Shown here one piece after another: positions 24,090-33,100 of a stretch of DNA of 64,000 nt. The notes below the pieces were generated by a model. It did not search any database. It worked only from the letters and a program-made list of their open reading frames with translations, and had not been told where the DNA came from. This DNA comes from Eubacterium sp. (lineage in GTDB: Bacteria; Bacillota; Clostridia; Oscillospirales; Acutalibacteraceae): NCBI GenBank assembly GCA_017445905.1, contig JAFSRX010000068.1, forward strand, positions 1 through 64,000, in the 5' to 3' direction. Within the stretch, counting starts at the first letter, position 1. Each line of letters begins with the position of its first letter. A program made the translations under genes and the position numbers.

Positions 24090-24608
24090 ATGAGTAGTAG
24101 AATTGAACTTAATAATTGTAAAGATTTGTTTGATGAAGAAAAGATATATATGTTCACTTCTTCTCCGTTATGTATTTTGCCAAAAAAATACTCAAAATCA
24201 TTTTCCTTTAATGAAAAAATTAAACTACACCTTAGAGCAATTAGAGGGTATTATTTATATTTTGTTGAGTATAATGAAAAAATGATTGCTTATTGTTTTC
24301 TTAAGAAGAATTATTTAGGAAAGTACTCGTTTATGAATAAGAATGATTTATTGATTAACCCATATTTAGTAATAGAAGAACATCGCGGTAAAAAACTTGG
24401 TGAAAGAATTCTTAGAGCGGCGTTAAATAATGCGCCATCAAATACTAAAAATGTTTGGGCTGTTGTTTTATCTGATAACACACCTTCAATTAAAACTCTT
24501 CAAAAGTTAGATTTTGTTTTAGCGGGATATTCTAACATTAAAAGATTTTCTCACAGTTTGACTACTAAACGAAACGACAAACTAGTATTTAAAATTAATT
24601 TGATGTAA
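24090..24608 (+). CDS. GNAT-family N-acetyltransferase
   Basis: The 172-residue protein has the acetyl-CoA binding pattern of the GNAT fold at about 95-110: NPYLVIEEHRGKKLGERIL, where HRGKKLG is the Q/RxxGxG/A motif. The C-terminal VLSDNTPSIKTLQKLDFVLAG strand-helix-strand is also typical. It should transfer an acetyl group to an unknown amine. It is monocistronic, with its own consensus promoter and an AAGGAG site. Its AT-rich codon use resembles the ATP-grasp gene before it more than the core genes, a hint of recent acquisition. Confidence 0.85.
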   Translation: MSSRIELNNCKDLFDEEKIYMFTSSPLCILPKKYSKSFSFNEKIKLHLRAIRGYYLYFVEYNEKMIAYCFLKKNYLGKYSFMNKNDLLINPYLVIEEHRGKKLGERILRAALNNAPSNTKNVWAVVLSDNTPSIKTLQKLDFVLAGYSNIKRFSHSLTTKRNDKLVFKINLM

Positions 24609-24647
24609 TCAAAATAATGAGCTTTGTTTATTCCATTAAAACTAATA

Positions 24648-24676
24648 TTGACGATAGTTATATAATTTGGTATAAT
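24648..24676 (+). promoter_or_regulatory. Consensus promoter of the epimerase-like gene
   Basis: TTGACG (24648-24653), a 17-bp spacer and TATAAT (24671-24676) precede the start codon by 36 bp. Confidence 0.8.
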
Positions 24677-24712
24677 GAAGTATAAAATTATTTTAATATA
24701 CGGAGGTATGTT

Positions 24713-25732
24713 ATGAATGTTCTTATCTTTGGCGGAACAGGACTTTTAGGTTCTGCTGCTGCTCAGCTGTTTATCGACAGAGGACATAAAGTTAAAACAA
24801 TTGCTCTTCCACCTCTTCCTGAAGGAGCACCGATTCCTGAGGAAATGGAAATTGAATTCGGAAATTTCCTTGAGCTAACTGATGAGGAACTTGAAAAAGC
24901 AATGACAGGCGTTGATGCTTTTATTTATGCTGCCGGCGTTGATGAAAGAGTTGAATTTCCGCCACCGGTATATGATATGTATAAGAAGTATAATATCGAT
25001 CCGGTTGACCGTTGTCTTGCAATGGCAAAGAAATGCGGAGTTAAAAAGTGCGTTATTCTCGGCTCATATTTTGCTTGGCTTGCAAAAGAGCATCCAGAGA
25101 TGAAGCTTACTGAAAAACACCCTTATATTGCTTCAAGAATCGAGCAGGAAGAGGTTGCATTTAAGTATGCTGATGAGAATATGGGCGTTGCAGTTCTTGA
25201 ACTTCCATATATTTTCGGAACACAGCCAGGAAGAAGACCTGTTTGGGTTATTCTTATTGAACAGCTTCAGAGATTCGAAAAAATGCCTGTAACAATGTAT
25301 TCAAAGGGCGGAACAGCTATGCTTACCGTACGTCAGGTTGGTGAGGCCATAGTCGGAGCTGCTGAGCAGGTTGAAGGCGCAAGAGCTTACGGTATTTCTT
25401 GTTATAACTTAACATGGAGACAGTTCCTTAAAATAGTTTACCGTGCAATGGACGGAATAGAGGACAGAAAGATTGTTGATGTTCCTAAGTGGATGTTTAA
25501 GGCTTTCGGTCTTACAATGAGAAAAGACTATGAAAAGCGCGGTATTGCCTGGGGTATTGATCCGGTTTATCTTGCAGATATTATGGATATGAATCTCTTC
25601 ATTCCTACAGACGATACAAAGGAACTTGGCTGTACTCCCGATGATATTGAAGCAGCTATCTTTGATTCAATCAAACTTTCAAAAGATTCTTTCGAAGGAA
25701 AAGCTAAACTCCTTGACATGAAAGGGGAATAA
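24713..25732 (+). CDS. NAD(P)-dependent epimerase/dehydratase-family protein
   Basis: The 339-residue protein is an extended short-chain dehydrogenase-like enzyme. The nucleotide-binding GGTGLLG motif is at residues 8-14 and DAFIYAAGVDE lies near 65. The YxxxK catalytic pair is not obvious: YIASRIEQEE occupies that region, so it may be an atypical or non-catalytic member. The C-terminal part (about 220-339) should shape the substrate pocket. It is a single-gene unit with a consensus promoter, a CGGAGG site and a terminator. Substrate unknown. Confidence 0.82.
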   Translation: MNVLIFGGTGLLGSAAAQLFIDRGHKVKTIALPPLPEGAPIPEEMEIEFGNFLELTDEELEKAMTGVDAFIYAAGVDERVEFPPPVYDMYKKYNIDPVDRCLAMAKKCGVKKCVILGSYFAWLAKEHPEMKLTEKHPYIASRIEQEEVAFKYADENMGVAVLELPYIFGTQPGRRPVWVILIEQLQRFEKMPVTMYSKGGTAMLTVRQVGEAIVGAAEQVEGARAYGISCYNLTWRQFLKIVYRAMDGIEDRKIVDVPKWMFKAFGLTMRKDYEKRGIAWGIDPVYLADIMDMNLFIPTDDTKELGCTPDDIEAAIFDSIKLSKDSFEGKAKLLDMKGE

Positions 25733-25736
25733 AAAA

Positions 25737-25759
25737 AGATGCCATCGGCATCTTTTTTT
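25737..25759 (+). terminator. Intrinsic terminator of the epimerase-like gene
   Basis: A 7-bp stem (25737-25743 with 25747-25753), extendable by A-T pairs, has a 3-nt loop and ends in a T-run. Confidence 0.85.
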
Positions 25760-25762
25760 ATT

Positions 25763-25858
25763 TAAGAATTAAGAATGAATAATGAAGAATTTTTGTTACT
25801 CGCTTCGCTCAAACAATAATATAATAGCTGTGCGCAGCACCCGAAATTCTTAATTCTA
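25763..25858. repeat. MITE-like element with AAGAATTAAGAAT ends
   Basis: The left end aagaattaagaat (from 25764) is mirrored by attcttaattct at 25846-25857. The interior holds cgcttcgctc. A related block (gagaatggagaattgagaat followed by cggcttcgctc) lies inside the valS leader at 56504-56556, so the element is dispersed in this genome. Confidence 0.55.
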
Positions 25859-25865
25859 AATTTAA

Positions 25866-26046
25866 AAAGACCCCATAGGGGTCTTTTTAAATCCGCACAT
25901 CCGCCGAGGCTGAAGATAACCTGCTGTTAAACGCAGGTGGGTATCATCCCAAATACTTTTGTGCTCCCAACGTCCTCGAAAGAGGGAGGTCTGCTCCCCA
26001 TATCTGGAGAATGATTCCCTTAATAAAAATTGTTCGGGTTATTTAA
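25866..26046 (-). ncRNA. Candidate structured RNA, 6S-like layout, with terminator
   Basis: Read on the minus strand, this segment can fold with a closing helix (bases 26035-26046 with 25887-25895: ttaaat..ccg/cgg-atttaa) and a long-range helix GGGAATCAT/ATGATACCC (26011-26019 with 25939-25947, one mismatch). A hairpin cctgc/gcagg sits on the 3' side of the large internal loop, with small hairpins near the apex. It ends in a strong terminator, gacccc-tat-ggggtc with a T-run (25866-25888). The length (about 180 nt) and the large bubble resemble 6S RNA. No good promoter was found and sequence identity to 6S was not established. Confidence 0.42.
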
Positions 26047-26080
26047 GCTCTCGGTTGTCGAGATGCGCAGAAATATAATA

Positions 26081-26106
26081 GTTGCCAGTAGCCAGATGCC
26101 AGTTAC
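26081..26106. repeat. TGCCAG-type repeat at the 3' end of the DUF1292 gene
   Basis: Read on the minus strand this is aactggcatctgg followed by ctactggcaac. The 13-base part matches the right flank of the four-helix-bundle remnant at 4331-4343. It touches the stop codon of the minus-strand gene that ends at 26103. Confidence 0.5.
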
Positions 26107-26420
26107 TGTTCCGGCTCAAAATACTCAACGTCGTATTTTTTCTCAACCATTGCCATGAGAATATCTGAAACCTGTTCGTATTCCATATCATCCTTGATTT
26201 CTTCAAGATATTCATCGCCGTTATCATCCTCAACAACCTTGAGGATAATAACTTCATAGTCGGCTTCAACGATTTCTTCTTCATCGTCCCTGTATTCTGT
26301 TATTGCAACATAAACATCTTCATCTGTTTCATATCTTTCAAGAAGTTCAAAAAGAATTTCGTTTCCGTCTTCATCTGTTACAGAAATAATATCGGGCTCA
26401 TAAATATTTTCGTTATCCAT
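26103..26420 (-). CDS. DUF1292-family acidic protein
   Basis: The 105-residue, very acidic protein has the DUF1292 pattern: ITDEDGNE-like start (VTDEDGNEILFELLERYE), YVAITEYRDDEEE in the middle, and DEYLEEIKDDMEYEQVSDIL near the end. The ATG at 26420 is used because an AGGAAAT site precedes it; 42 upstream in-frame codons are AT-rich and noncoding in character. DUF1292 proteins are common in Firmicutes, often near yrrK/ruvX-type genes, and have no known function. Here the gene is alone, with its own promoter. Confidence 0.85.
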   Translation of the reverse strand: MDNENIYEPDIISVTDEDGNEILFELLERYETDEDVYVAITEYRDDEEEIVEADYEVIILKVVEDDNGDEYLEEIKDDMEYEQVSDILMAMVEKKYDVEYFEPEQ

Positions 26421-26486
26421 AGTATTTCCTGCTTTCAATTTTTTAATAGGGGATATAAATATATTCATCACAAATATCTCATCCTT

Positions 26487-26515
26487 ATTATATATTTTAA
26501 AATAAAGTAAGTCAA
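26487..26515 (-). promoter_or_regulatory. Promoter of the DUF1292 gene
   Basis: On the minus strand TTGACT (26510-26515), a 17-bp spacer and TATAAT (26487-26492) form a near-consensus promoter. Confidence 0.8.
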
Positions 26516-26574
26516 TACCAATTATTGTTATGTTTAAAATATCCAAAAATAATCAAAAATGTTGAAAAAAACTA

Positions 26575-26603
26575 TTGACAAATGCTAAATTGTATGCTAA
26601 TAT
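26575..26603 (+). promoter_or_regulatory. Strong promoter of the large noncoding transcript
   Basis: A perfect TTGACA (26575-26580), a 17-bp spacer and TAATAT (26598-26603) are combined with an extended TGc (26595-26597) next to the -10 box. Confidence 0.75.
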
Positions 26604-26609
26604 GTAGTT

Positions 26610-27122
26610 GAACTTAAGAAAGGGCTTAGGAAATAAGAAAATTTCTGTTAAAGTCGGGTTCAAATTTAATAAGGAGGTCAAATCCCATGAGACTAGAAAT
26701 TGACAATTTGGCCACCTGTAAAGTATCCCAATAAAATAACGGATATGTGAGATCGGCAGAAGCAAAACGGAATTGCTTACGGATCATTGAATTGAATGTT
26801 GTTAAATCGTTATAAGCAGGGTTGGAAAAATACTTACAGGTGAAGTATTAAAATTAAATATTAAAGGTATATAGATTATCGTCCTGCTGATAATCGGAGC
26901 AAAAAAGCTCTGAAAAAAATATAAGAACATTAACAACTGAATAAAATTGATTAATTAGAATTTAAAAATAAATAAGAATATAAACCTAATTAAATCAGAG
27001 GTAAACTCCAATGGGCTAGAAAGCTTATAAAATTGATTATCAGAATTTAAACCAATTAATTTGAGGATAGTCCAATGTACAGTTAATAACAGCTCCCGAC
27101 AGTGTTTGTCGGGAGTTTTTTT
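26610..27122 (+). ncRNA. Candidate large structured noncoding RNA (about 510 nt)
   Basis: A strong promoter at one end and a strong intrinsic terminator at the other define a transcript of about 510 nt without a credible reading frame. A 13-bp long-range helix with one bulged A joins 26713-26726 to 26829-26842. Local hairpins include gattatc/gataatc (26874-26880 with 26889-26895) and gagc-a6-gctc (26897-26910). Two copies of an AT-rich block (26941-26966 and 27027-27051) and three copies of a GAGG..TCC.ATG motif (26673-26689, 26996-27013, 27062-27077) are present. Size and setting recall giant bacterial RNAs such as ROOL, but the family cannot be assigned by eye. Confidence 0.62.
27093..27122 (+). 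terminator. Terminator of the large RNA
   Basis: A perfect 9-bp GC-rich stem (27093-27101 with 27107-27115) and a 5-nt loop are followed by seven T's. Confidence 0.92.
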
Positions 27123-27131
27123 AATTATTTG

Positions 27132-27160
27132 TTGCATATTTTAATGAGATAAACTATAAT
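27132..27160 (+). promoter_or_regulatory. Promoter of the uxaB-uxaA operon
   Basis: TTGCAT (27132-27137), 17 bp and a perfect TATAAT (27155-27160) lie only 10 bp after the preceding terminator and 18 bp before the start codon. The 5' leader must therefore be very short. Confidence 0.7.
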
Positions 27161-27177
27161 CTTTTCGGGTGATGTAT

Positions 27178-28533
27178 ATGAAGAAGATTTTGCAGATAGG
27201 CGAGGGCAATTTTTTAAGAGCCTTTGCAGAGGATTATATTCAAAAAGCCAATGAAAAAGGCTTGACTCAAATGGAAGTTATAATCTGTCAGCCGAGAAAT
27301 AATACTAAGGTAATAAATTCGCTTAAAGCTCAGAAATGTTTATATGATATTACTTTGTCCGGAAGATTCAACGGAAAAGTTGTTGATGAAAGAAAGACGA
27401 TAAACTGTGTATCTGAGTGCTTTGATTCTCATGGTGAGTATGACAAACTTGAAAATCTGTTTTGCTCTGATGAACTCGAAATAGTTATAAGTAATACTAC
27501 AGAAGCAGGGATTTGTTTTGATGAAAATGAAAGATATGATGATATTCCTAATATGAACATCCCTTCAAGACTGACAAATCTTCTTTATAAAAGATATAGT
27601 TCAGGGAAAAAAGGTATTATTTTTCTTCCTGTTGAACTTATTGAGAATAATGCAGATACACTGAAAAAATACATACTTGATTATGCAAAACTCTGGCATT
27701 TAGAAAGCAGATTTATTAATTATATAAGTAGTGAGTGTTCCTTCTGCAATACTCTTGTTGATAGAATTGTAAGCGGTCATAAAAGTGAGGATAAAGACCC
27801 TTGTTCAGTTGCTGCAGAGCCATATGCGAGCTGGGTTATCCAGGCAGATGAAAGATTGAAAAAAGTTCTTCCCTTGAACGGTTTTGAGGGAATACAGTTT
27901 ACAGATAATCTTTCACCATACAGAACTCGAAAGGTGCGTATTCTCAACGGAACTCATACAATGAGTGTTTTGGCTGCATATATGAGTGGAATTGATATTG
28001 TTCGCGACATGATGAACAATGAGATTTTTGCAAAATATATCGAAATGGGACTTGATGAAATAAAGCAGACAATCAATCTTCCGAAAAAAGAGCTTGATTC
28101 CTTTGCTGATTCAGTTTTGGAGCGCTTTAATAATCCTTTTATTGACCATAAGCTCTTTGATATCTCGCTTAATTCAACTGCAAAATTCAAGACGAGATGT
28201 CTGCCAACAATCATTGATTATATAAAGATAAATGGCAAAGCGCCGAAAATTCTTTCATTTGCGTTTGCTGCTTATATTGCATTTTATATGAATGTCGGTA
28301 CTGACAGGGTTTATACTCCGAACGATTCTCAAGAGGTTGTTGAATTTTTCAAAGATTTAGAGGACGGCGCCCACAACGTCCCGAAAATTTGCACTGATGT
28401 TTTAGCAAACACTTCCTTCTGGGGAGAGAACTTAACTGAATATGATAGTCTTTTAAATGCAGTTGAAAAGAGTTATAGTTCAATAAAAACAAAAGGAATA
28501 GAAAAAGCGTTAAACGAGGTTGTTTATGGTTAA
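27178..28533 (+). CDS. uxaB: Tagaturonate reductase (altronate oxidoreductase)
   Basis: The 451-residue NAD-dependent enzyme of the mannitol dehydrogenase family reduces tagaturonate to altronate in galacturonate breakdown. The N-terminal IGEGNFLRAFAEDYI, the middle segment PVELIENNAD, and the active-site RKVRILNGTHT (Lys, Asn and His, about residue 260) are present. ATG 27178 follows a GGGTGAT site; GTG 27169 and ATG 27172 are less likely. It overlaps uxaA by 8 bp. uxaC, kdgK and kdgA are not in the window. Confidence 0.93.
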   Translation: MKKILQIGEGNFLRAFAEDYIQKANEKGLTQMEVIICQPRNNTKVINSLKAQKCLYDITLSGRFNGKVVDERKTINCVSECFDSHGEYDKLENLFCSDELEIVISNTTEAGICFDENERYDDIPNMNIPSRLTNLLYKRYSSGKKGIIFLPVELIENNADTLKKYILDYAKLWHLESRFINYISSECSFCNTLVDRIVSGHKSEDKDPCSVAAEPYASWVIQADERLKKVLPLNGFEGIQFTDNLSPYRTRKVRILNGTHTMSVLAAYMSGIDIVRDMMNNEIFAKYIEMGLDEIKQTINLPKKELDSFADSVLERFNNPFIDHKLFDISLNSTAKFKTRCLPTIIDYIKINGKAPKILSFAFAAYIAFYMNVGTDRVYTPNDSQEVVEFFKDLEDGAHNVPKICTDVLANTSFWGENLTEYDSLLNAVEKSYSSIKTKGIEKALNEVVYG

Positions 28534-30022
28534 ACTCTTTATTATAAATGAAAACGATAATGTTGCTGTTGCGCTTGAAGAAATTGAAAAGGGACATAGT
28601 GAAAAAGGCATAACTGCGCTTGATAATATCCCTTTCGGTCATAAAATTGCTCTTTGTGATATTAATAAAGGTGAAAATGTTATAAAATATGGAAACCCGA
28701 TAGGTCACGCAAAAAACGATATAAAAAAGGGAAGCCATATCCACTCCCATAATCTTGCAACAAATCTTTCTTCAACACTAAATTATGAGTTTGAAAATTA
28801 TAACGAATATAGACCTGAAAGATCAGATTTAAAAATAAATGCGTATAAAAGAGAAAACGGCAAAATCGGAATAAGAAACGAAATCTGGATTATTCCGACT
28901 GTTGGCTGCGTTAATAAAACCTGCGAAAAGCTTGCAAACAGAGCAAATCAAATATTAAAATCGGAGCGTAGCGACCCAAAACTCGGAACTTTTTTTGACG
29001 GCGTTTTTGCATATACTCATCCTTTCGGATGTTCTCAGCTTGATGAGGATTTAGAAAACACTCAGAAGGTTTTAGCAGCTCTTGTTAATCATCCAAACTG
29101 CGGTGGTGCGCTTGTTGTTTCTCTCGGTTGCGAGAACAACAACCTTAAAGAGTTTAAGCCTTTTTTAGGGGACTATGATTCAAGCAGGATTAATTTTCTT
29201 GTTACCCAAAATGCAGGTGATGAGCTTGAAGAAGGGCTAAAATTAATCGAAGAAATATATAACGAATTAAAAAAAGATATAAGAGAAGAAGTCGGCATTG
29301 AAAATCTTGTTGTTGGTTATAAATGCGGCGGCTCTGATGCATTCAGCGGAATAACAGCAAATGCGCTTTGCGGAAGGGTTAACGAAAAGCTGACAAATGT
29401 TGGCGCAGCAACAATTTTAACAGAAGTTCCCGAAATGTTCGGCGCGGAACATATTCTTATGAAAAGGTCGAAGAACAGGGAAGTTTTTGATAAAATTGTA
29501 AATATGATTAATGGTTTTAAAGAGTATTATTTTTCTCATGGAAAAGAGTGCTATGAAAACCCATCTCCGGGAAATAAAGAGGGCGGAATTACAACGCTTG
29601 AAGAAAAATCGCTTGGATGTATTCAAAAAGGCGGAAACTCTATTATAACGGATGTTTTAAGCTACGGTGAGCAGTGCAAAACAAAGGGGCTAAATCTTTT
29701 AACCGGCGTTGGAAATGATATTGTTTCAACAACGAATTTAACTGCTGCAGGAGCGCATATTATCCTTTTTACAACGGGAAGGGGAACTTCTCTCGGAGCG
29801 CCTGTTCCAACGATAAAGATTTCTTCAAATTCAGCCCTTGCAAAAAGAAAACCGAACTGGATTGATTTCAATGCAGGTGAATTGATAGAAAACCCTGATT
29901 TTGAAAAAATGAGCGATGAATTGTTAAAACTGATTATTTTGACAGCAAACGGAAAACCGACAAAAAATGAAATTAATGAAATTCGAGATATTTCAATTTT
30001 TAAAGACGGAGTTATTCTATAA
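28526..30022 (+). CDS. uxaA: Altronate dehydratase
   Basis: The 498-residue enzyme dehydrates altronate to 2-keto-3-deoxygluconate. It has the N-terminal SAF domain (about 1-80), then the UxaA-family catalytic part with GIRNEIWIIPTVGCVNKT, HPFGCSQLDED, HPNCGGALVVSLGCE, KCGGSDAFSG and the C-terminal GRGTSLGAPVPTIKISSN. These conserved Cys residues bind the iron site. The ATG at 28526 follows a GAGGT site within the uxaB end. With uxaB it forms a two-gene unit for galacturonate, the backbone sugar of pectin. Confidence 0.94.
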   Translation: MVKLFIINENDNVAVALEEIEKGHSEKGITALDNIPFGHKIALCDINKGENVIKYGNPIGHAKNDIKKGSHIHSHNLATNLSSTLNYEFENYNEYRPERSDLKINAYKRENGKIGIRNEIWIIPTVGCVNKTCEKLANRANQILKSERSDPKLGTFFDGVFAYTHPFGCSQLDEDLENTQKVLAALVNHPNCGGALVVSLGCENNNLKEFKPFLGDYDSSRINFLVTQNAGDELEEGLKLIEEIYNELKKDIREEVGIENLVVGYKCGGSDAFSGITANALCGRVNEKLTNVGAATILTEVPEMFGAEHILMKRSKNREVFDKIVNMINGFKEYYFSHGKECYENPSPGNKEGGITTLEEKSLGCIQKGGNSIITDVLSYGEQCKTKGLNLLTGVGNDIVSTTNLTAAGAHIILFTTGRGTSLGAPVPTIKISSNSALAKRKPNWIDFNAGELIENPDFEKMSDELLKLIILTANGKPTKNEINEIRDISIFKDGVIL

Positions 30023-30048
30023 AAACGGTGCGAAATTGCACCGTTTTT
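30021..30048 (+). terminator. Terminator overlapping the uxaA stop codon
   Basis: An 11-bp perfect stem (30021-30031 with 30038-30048) with a 6-nt loop starts within the stop codon and ends in a T-run. Confidence 0.85.
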
Positions 30049-30099
30049 CTTTTTATAACTGTGATAAACAAAAAAATTGTTAATATATTACATAAATTT

Positions 30100-30113
30100 A
30101 ACAAATTGTTAAC
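30100..30113. promoter_or_regulatory. AACAAATTGTT palindrome, copy 1
   Basis: The 14-mer aacaaattgttaac ends 8 bp before the -35 box of the giant GH43 gene. The identical 14-mer occurs 6 bp before the -35 box of the yicC operon (43272-43285). Confidence 0.4.
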
Positions 30114-30121
30114 TTTTGTTG

Positions 30122-30150
30122 TTGACTTTATAAAATATAAATTATATAAT
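30122..30150 (+). promoter_or_regulatory. Promoter of the 2640-residue GH43 gene
   Basis: TTGACT (30122-30127), a 17-bp spacer and TATAAT (30145-30150) precede the gene; a strong AAGGAGG follows at 30171-30177. Confidence 0.85.
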
Positions 30151-30184
30151 TTATACGATTTAAAAGATTTAAGGAGGTCTTTTT

Positions 30185-33100
30185 ATGAAAAACAAATTAG
30201 GTAAAAGAATAATATCAATTCTTTTATCAGCATTGATGGTTGTTTCAATGCTGCCGACTTTTGCTCTTTCAGCATCTGCGGCAGTACAAAGAGATTCACA
30301 CCTTTTAGGCGAATATCTTGTTAACGATGCAACAACCGGAATTCAAACAAACACAGGTGTTACATGGGACAGCAATAAGAAAGAGGCTTACTTTAACGGC
30401 TCTTCATATTTGCAGCTTTCGGGAACACCGATGAGCACAGTTTCAAGCTCAACAGGATTCACTATTTCTTTTGATTTTTATAAAGAAGATGGAGGATACT
30501 GGGCAAGATTCTTTGATTTCAGCGATGGAACAACCAATAACTGTTTCGCAGTTAACGCAGGTCAGGATGACTGGCGTTCATATGCTTCTATCTATAAGCT
30601 GAATGGTAATGAATACTGCTACTACACAAATGACCTTGGCAGCACAGAACACTGCGATGTTACTTCCGAATATTTTGTAGGTCATTATAAAGAGTGGCAT
30701 AATATGGCGTTTTCTATGGATACCGATGGATATTATTATGTTTATATTGACGGTGTTCTCAGAGGTAAGTTTAAGAATACTCTTAATGATCAGCAAGCAA
30801 ATATTATGAATAAATTTGCTGATTTAACAACTTATTATATCGGCTATGATGTTTATGGCGATCCTTGCTATAAAGGATATATGAAGAATTTCAGACTTTA
30901 TAACTGCGCATATAATCAGTTAACAGGTGCTGAAAGACTTAATAATGTTATGGCTGCATATGAAGCAAGAATGAACGGCGCTGTTTATACGAATATGGCA
31001 GCAGCATATACTGCATATGTTAATGCAAACAAGGCTCTTGATTCATATTATTATGGCGGAGCATATAACACCGTAACAGATGCCAATCACGGAACTCTTG
31101 CAGATACTCTTGCAACAGCTATTTCAAATATGAGCATTTGGAGCGATTATTCAGAAACTCAAAGTGTTGCAATGGGCTCGAATAGTGTTAACAACTGTTC
31201 TAATGTTTTATATGCAAGTGACACGGTTAATTTTGTACCTTCAAACTACTATGGAATTGGAAGCACCAACTTTAAGACAATAACAAATGATAAGGTTGTT
31301 CTCTACTATAACGGTGATGATTCCAAAACATATTTCCCTGTTGGACTTGAAGTTAAGAGAAATGGCAATGGCAACAGACAGTATGATTATGCATATTTTG
31401 CACAGTCAGTTGCAGATTATGACGGCCAGCCCAGCGTAGATCCTGATACAAAAATTGAACTCAGAGCTAACTGGCGCGGCTATCAGGACGGCTGGGGAAG
31501 TGGTCTTGACTGGGCAGCAATGTGGACTAACGGAACTGACCGTTTCGGATATCAGCAGTATGGCGGCGGTTTTGGTTTTGTAATCGACGGCACGAGATAC
31601 TACGGAAATATTGCTTATTATAAGTCAACAGCTCCAACTCAGGCAAATCCGTATCCCGATAACTCACTTGCTAAAAACGGTTTGATATATGAAATCTATA
31701 ATAATCAGAGAAACCATTGCGGCGGTTATAATGCAGACACAGATATCTATGTTGTTGACTATTATCAGGTAACTCAGCGTATTAAGGATTATAACAGCTA
31801 TTTCAGCAATGTTATGGATTATTCTCAGGGTGGTTTAAGCTCAATAGCAACTGCTCTTGATGTTGCAACTGCATTTAATCTTTCTGATTATGCAGGCAGT
31901 TCAACTGCATATGAAGACGCAAAATATCAGATAGACAATGTTATTGTTCCTGCATTCAACGGTATTTCAGCAACAGCAGATGTTGACTATGATACTCTTC
32001 GCAGCAATTTAACCGACGGTCTTTCAAAGAGCTTTGATACCTTCGGAACCAAAACTGCTTCCGAGGTTTATGCTGATTCAGCTCTGAATACAACAACTCT
32101 TTCTAATTATAAGGCATTCAGCGATGCTTTTGAGGCAGCTCAGCAGCATATGGCAGGTCTTCCAAGCGGAAGCTACAACTCAAATACTGCTTCCTCACTT
32201 GCTTCAACTCTCAGTTCAACGTTTGACGCCCTTTCTATCAAGGGCGCAGAAGAGCCGAGCATATCGGGCGAAAGCGCTCTCGGTCCTGATGATGAGATAA
32301 CAATAACAAATAACGACAGTGAAACTGTAACTATTTCATATACAATAACCTTCAACAATTCAGATACCGCTTCCGATTCCTTCACACTTGCAAGCGGAGC
32401 AACTAAGAATGTTAATGTATTTGGCGGTTCAACAGCTTATGAATCCGCAGCAATCTCTGTTAAAGCAACAAAGAACAACAAGGATTCAAGCTCTGTTAAC
32501 GCATCATATACCTTCATCAAGGCTCCTTCATTCAGTGTTTCTGACGGCGCTGTTTTAACAGAAGATGATGCAGTTACATTCTCAAGCAACAATTCTCTTG
32601 GCGGAACTGTTTATTATAGTTATGATAACAGCAGTTGGTTTGTTCCGACTTCGGGCGGAAACTATGTTTTCACAGAAAACGATACCGCAGTTCAGGGTAT
32701 TTATGCTAAAGAGGTTGTTGGAAACAGCACTTCAAAAATAGCTCATATTTCTGTTTTAAGAAAGGCTTCCTTCTCAATTTATACAAACAACACTAAGGGC
32801 AACACCTTCTATGATGATTCAACAACAATCTTCATTGAAGATACAAGTAATTATAGTGATGATATTGTTTACACCCTTGTTGCAGACGGAACCGCAGTAG
32901 GAACAATTCATACCTATGATAAGACTAACAAGATTAATCTTTCAAACAGCGGAACTGTTGAAAATGCAATCAAGAATGCAAATGTTGTTGAAATTGTTGC
33001 TTATGCAGCACCTCACGGAGTACTCATCGGAACAGAGGGAACATTGGTAACCTCTGCAACCCTTGTTAAGGCTTCTGCTGCTGCAGACAGACTTGTTTAC

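Noticed and set aside
26553..27137. Minus-strand open frames across the large RNA region
   Set aside because: They are short, lack ribosome sites, and run against the promoter and terminator, which both point to the plus strand.
28349..28750. 133-codon minus-strand frame across the uxaB/uxaA junction
   Set aside because: It lies entirely opposite two firmly identified genes and has no ribosome site or family features.
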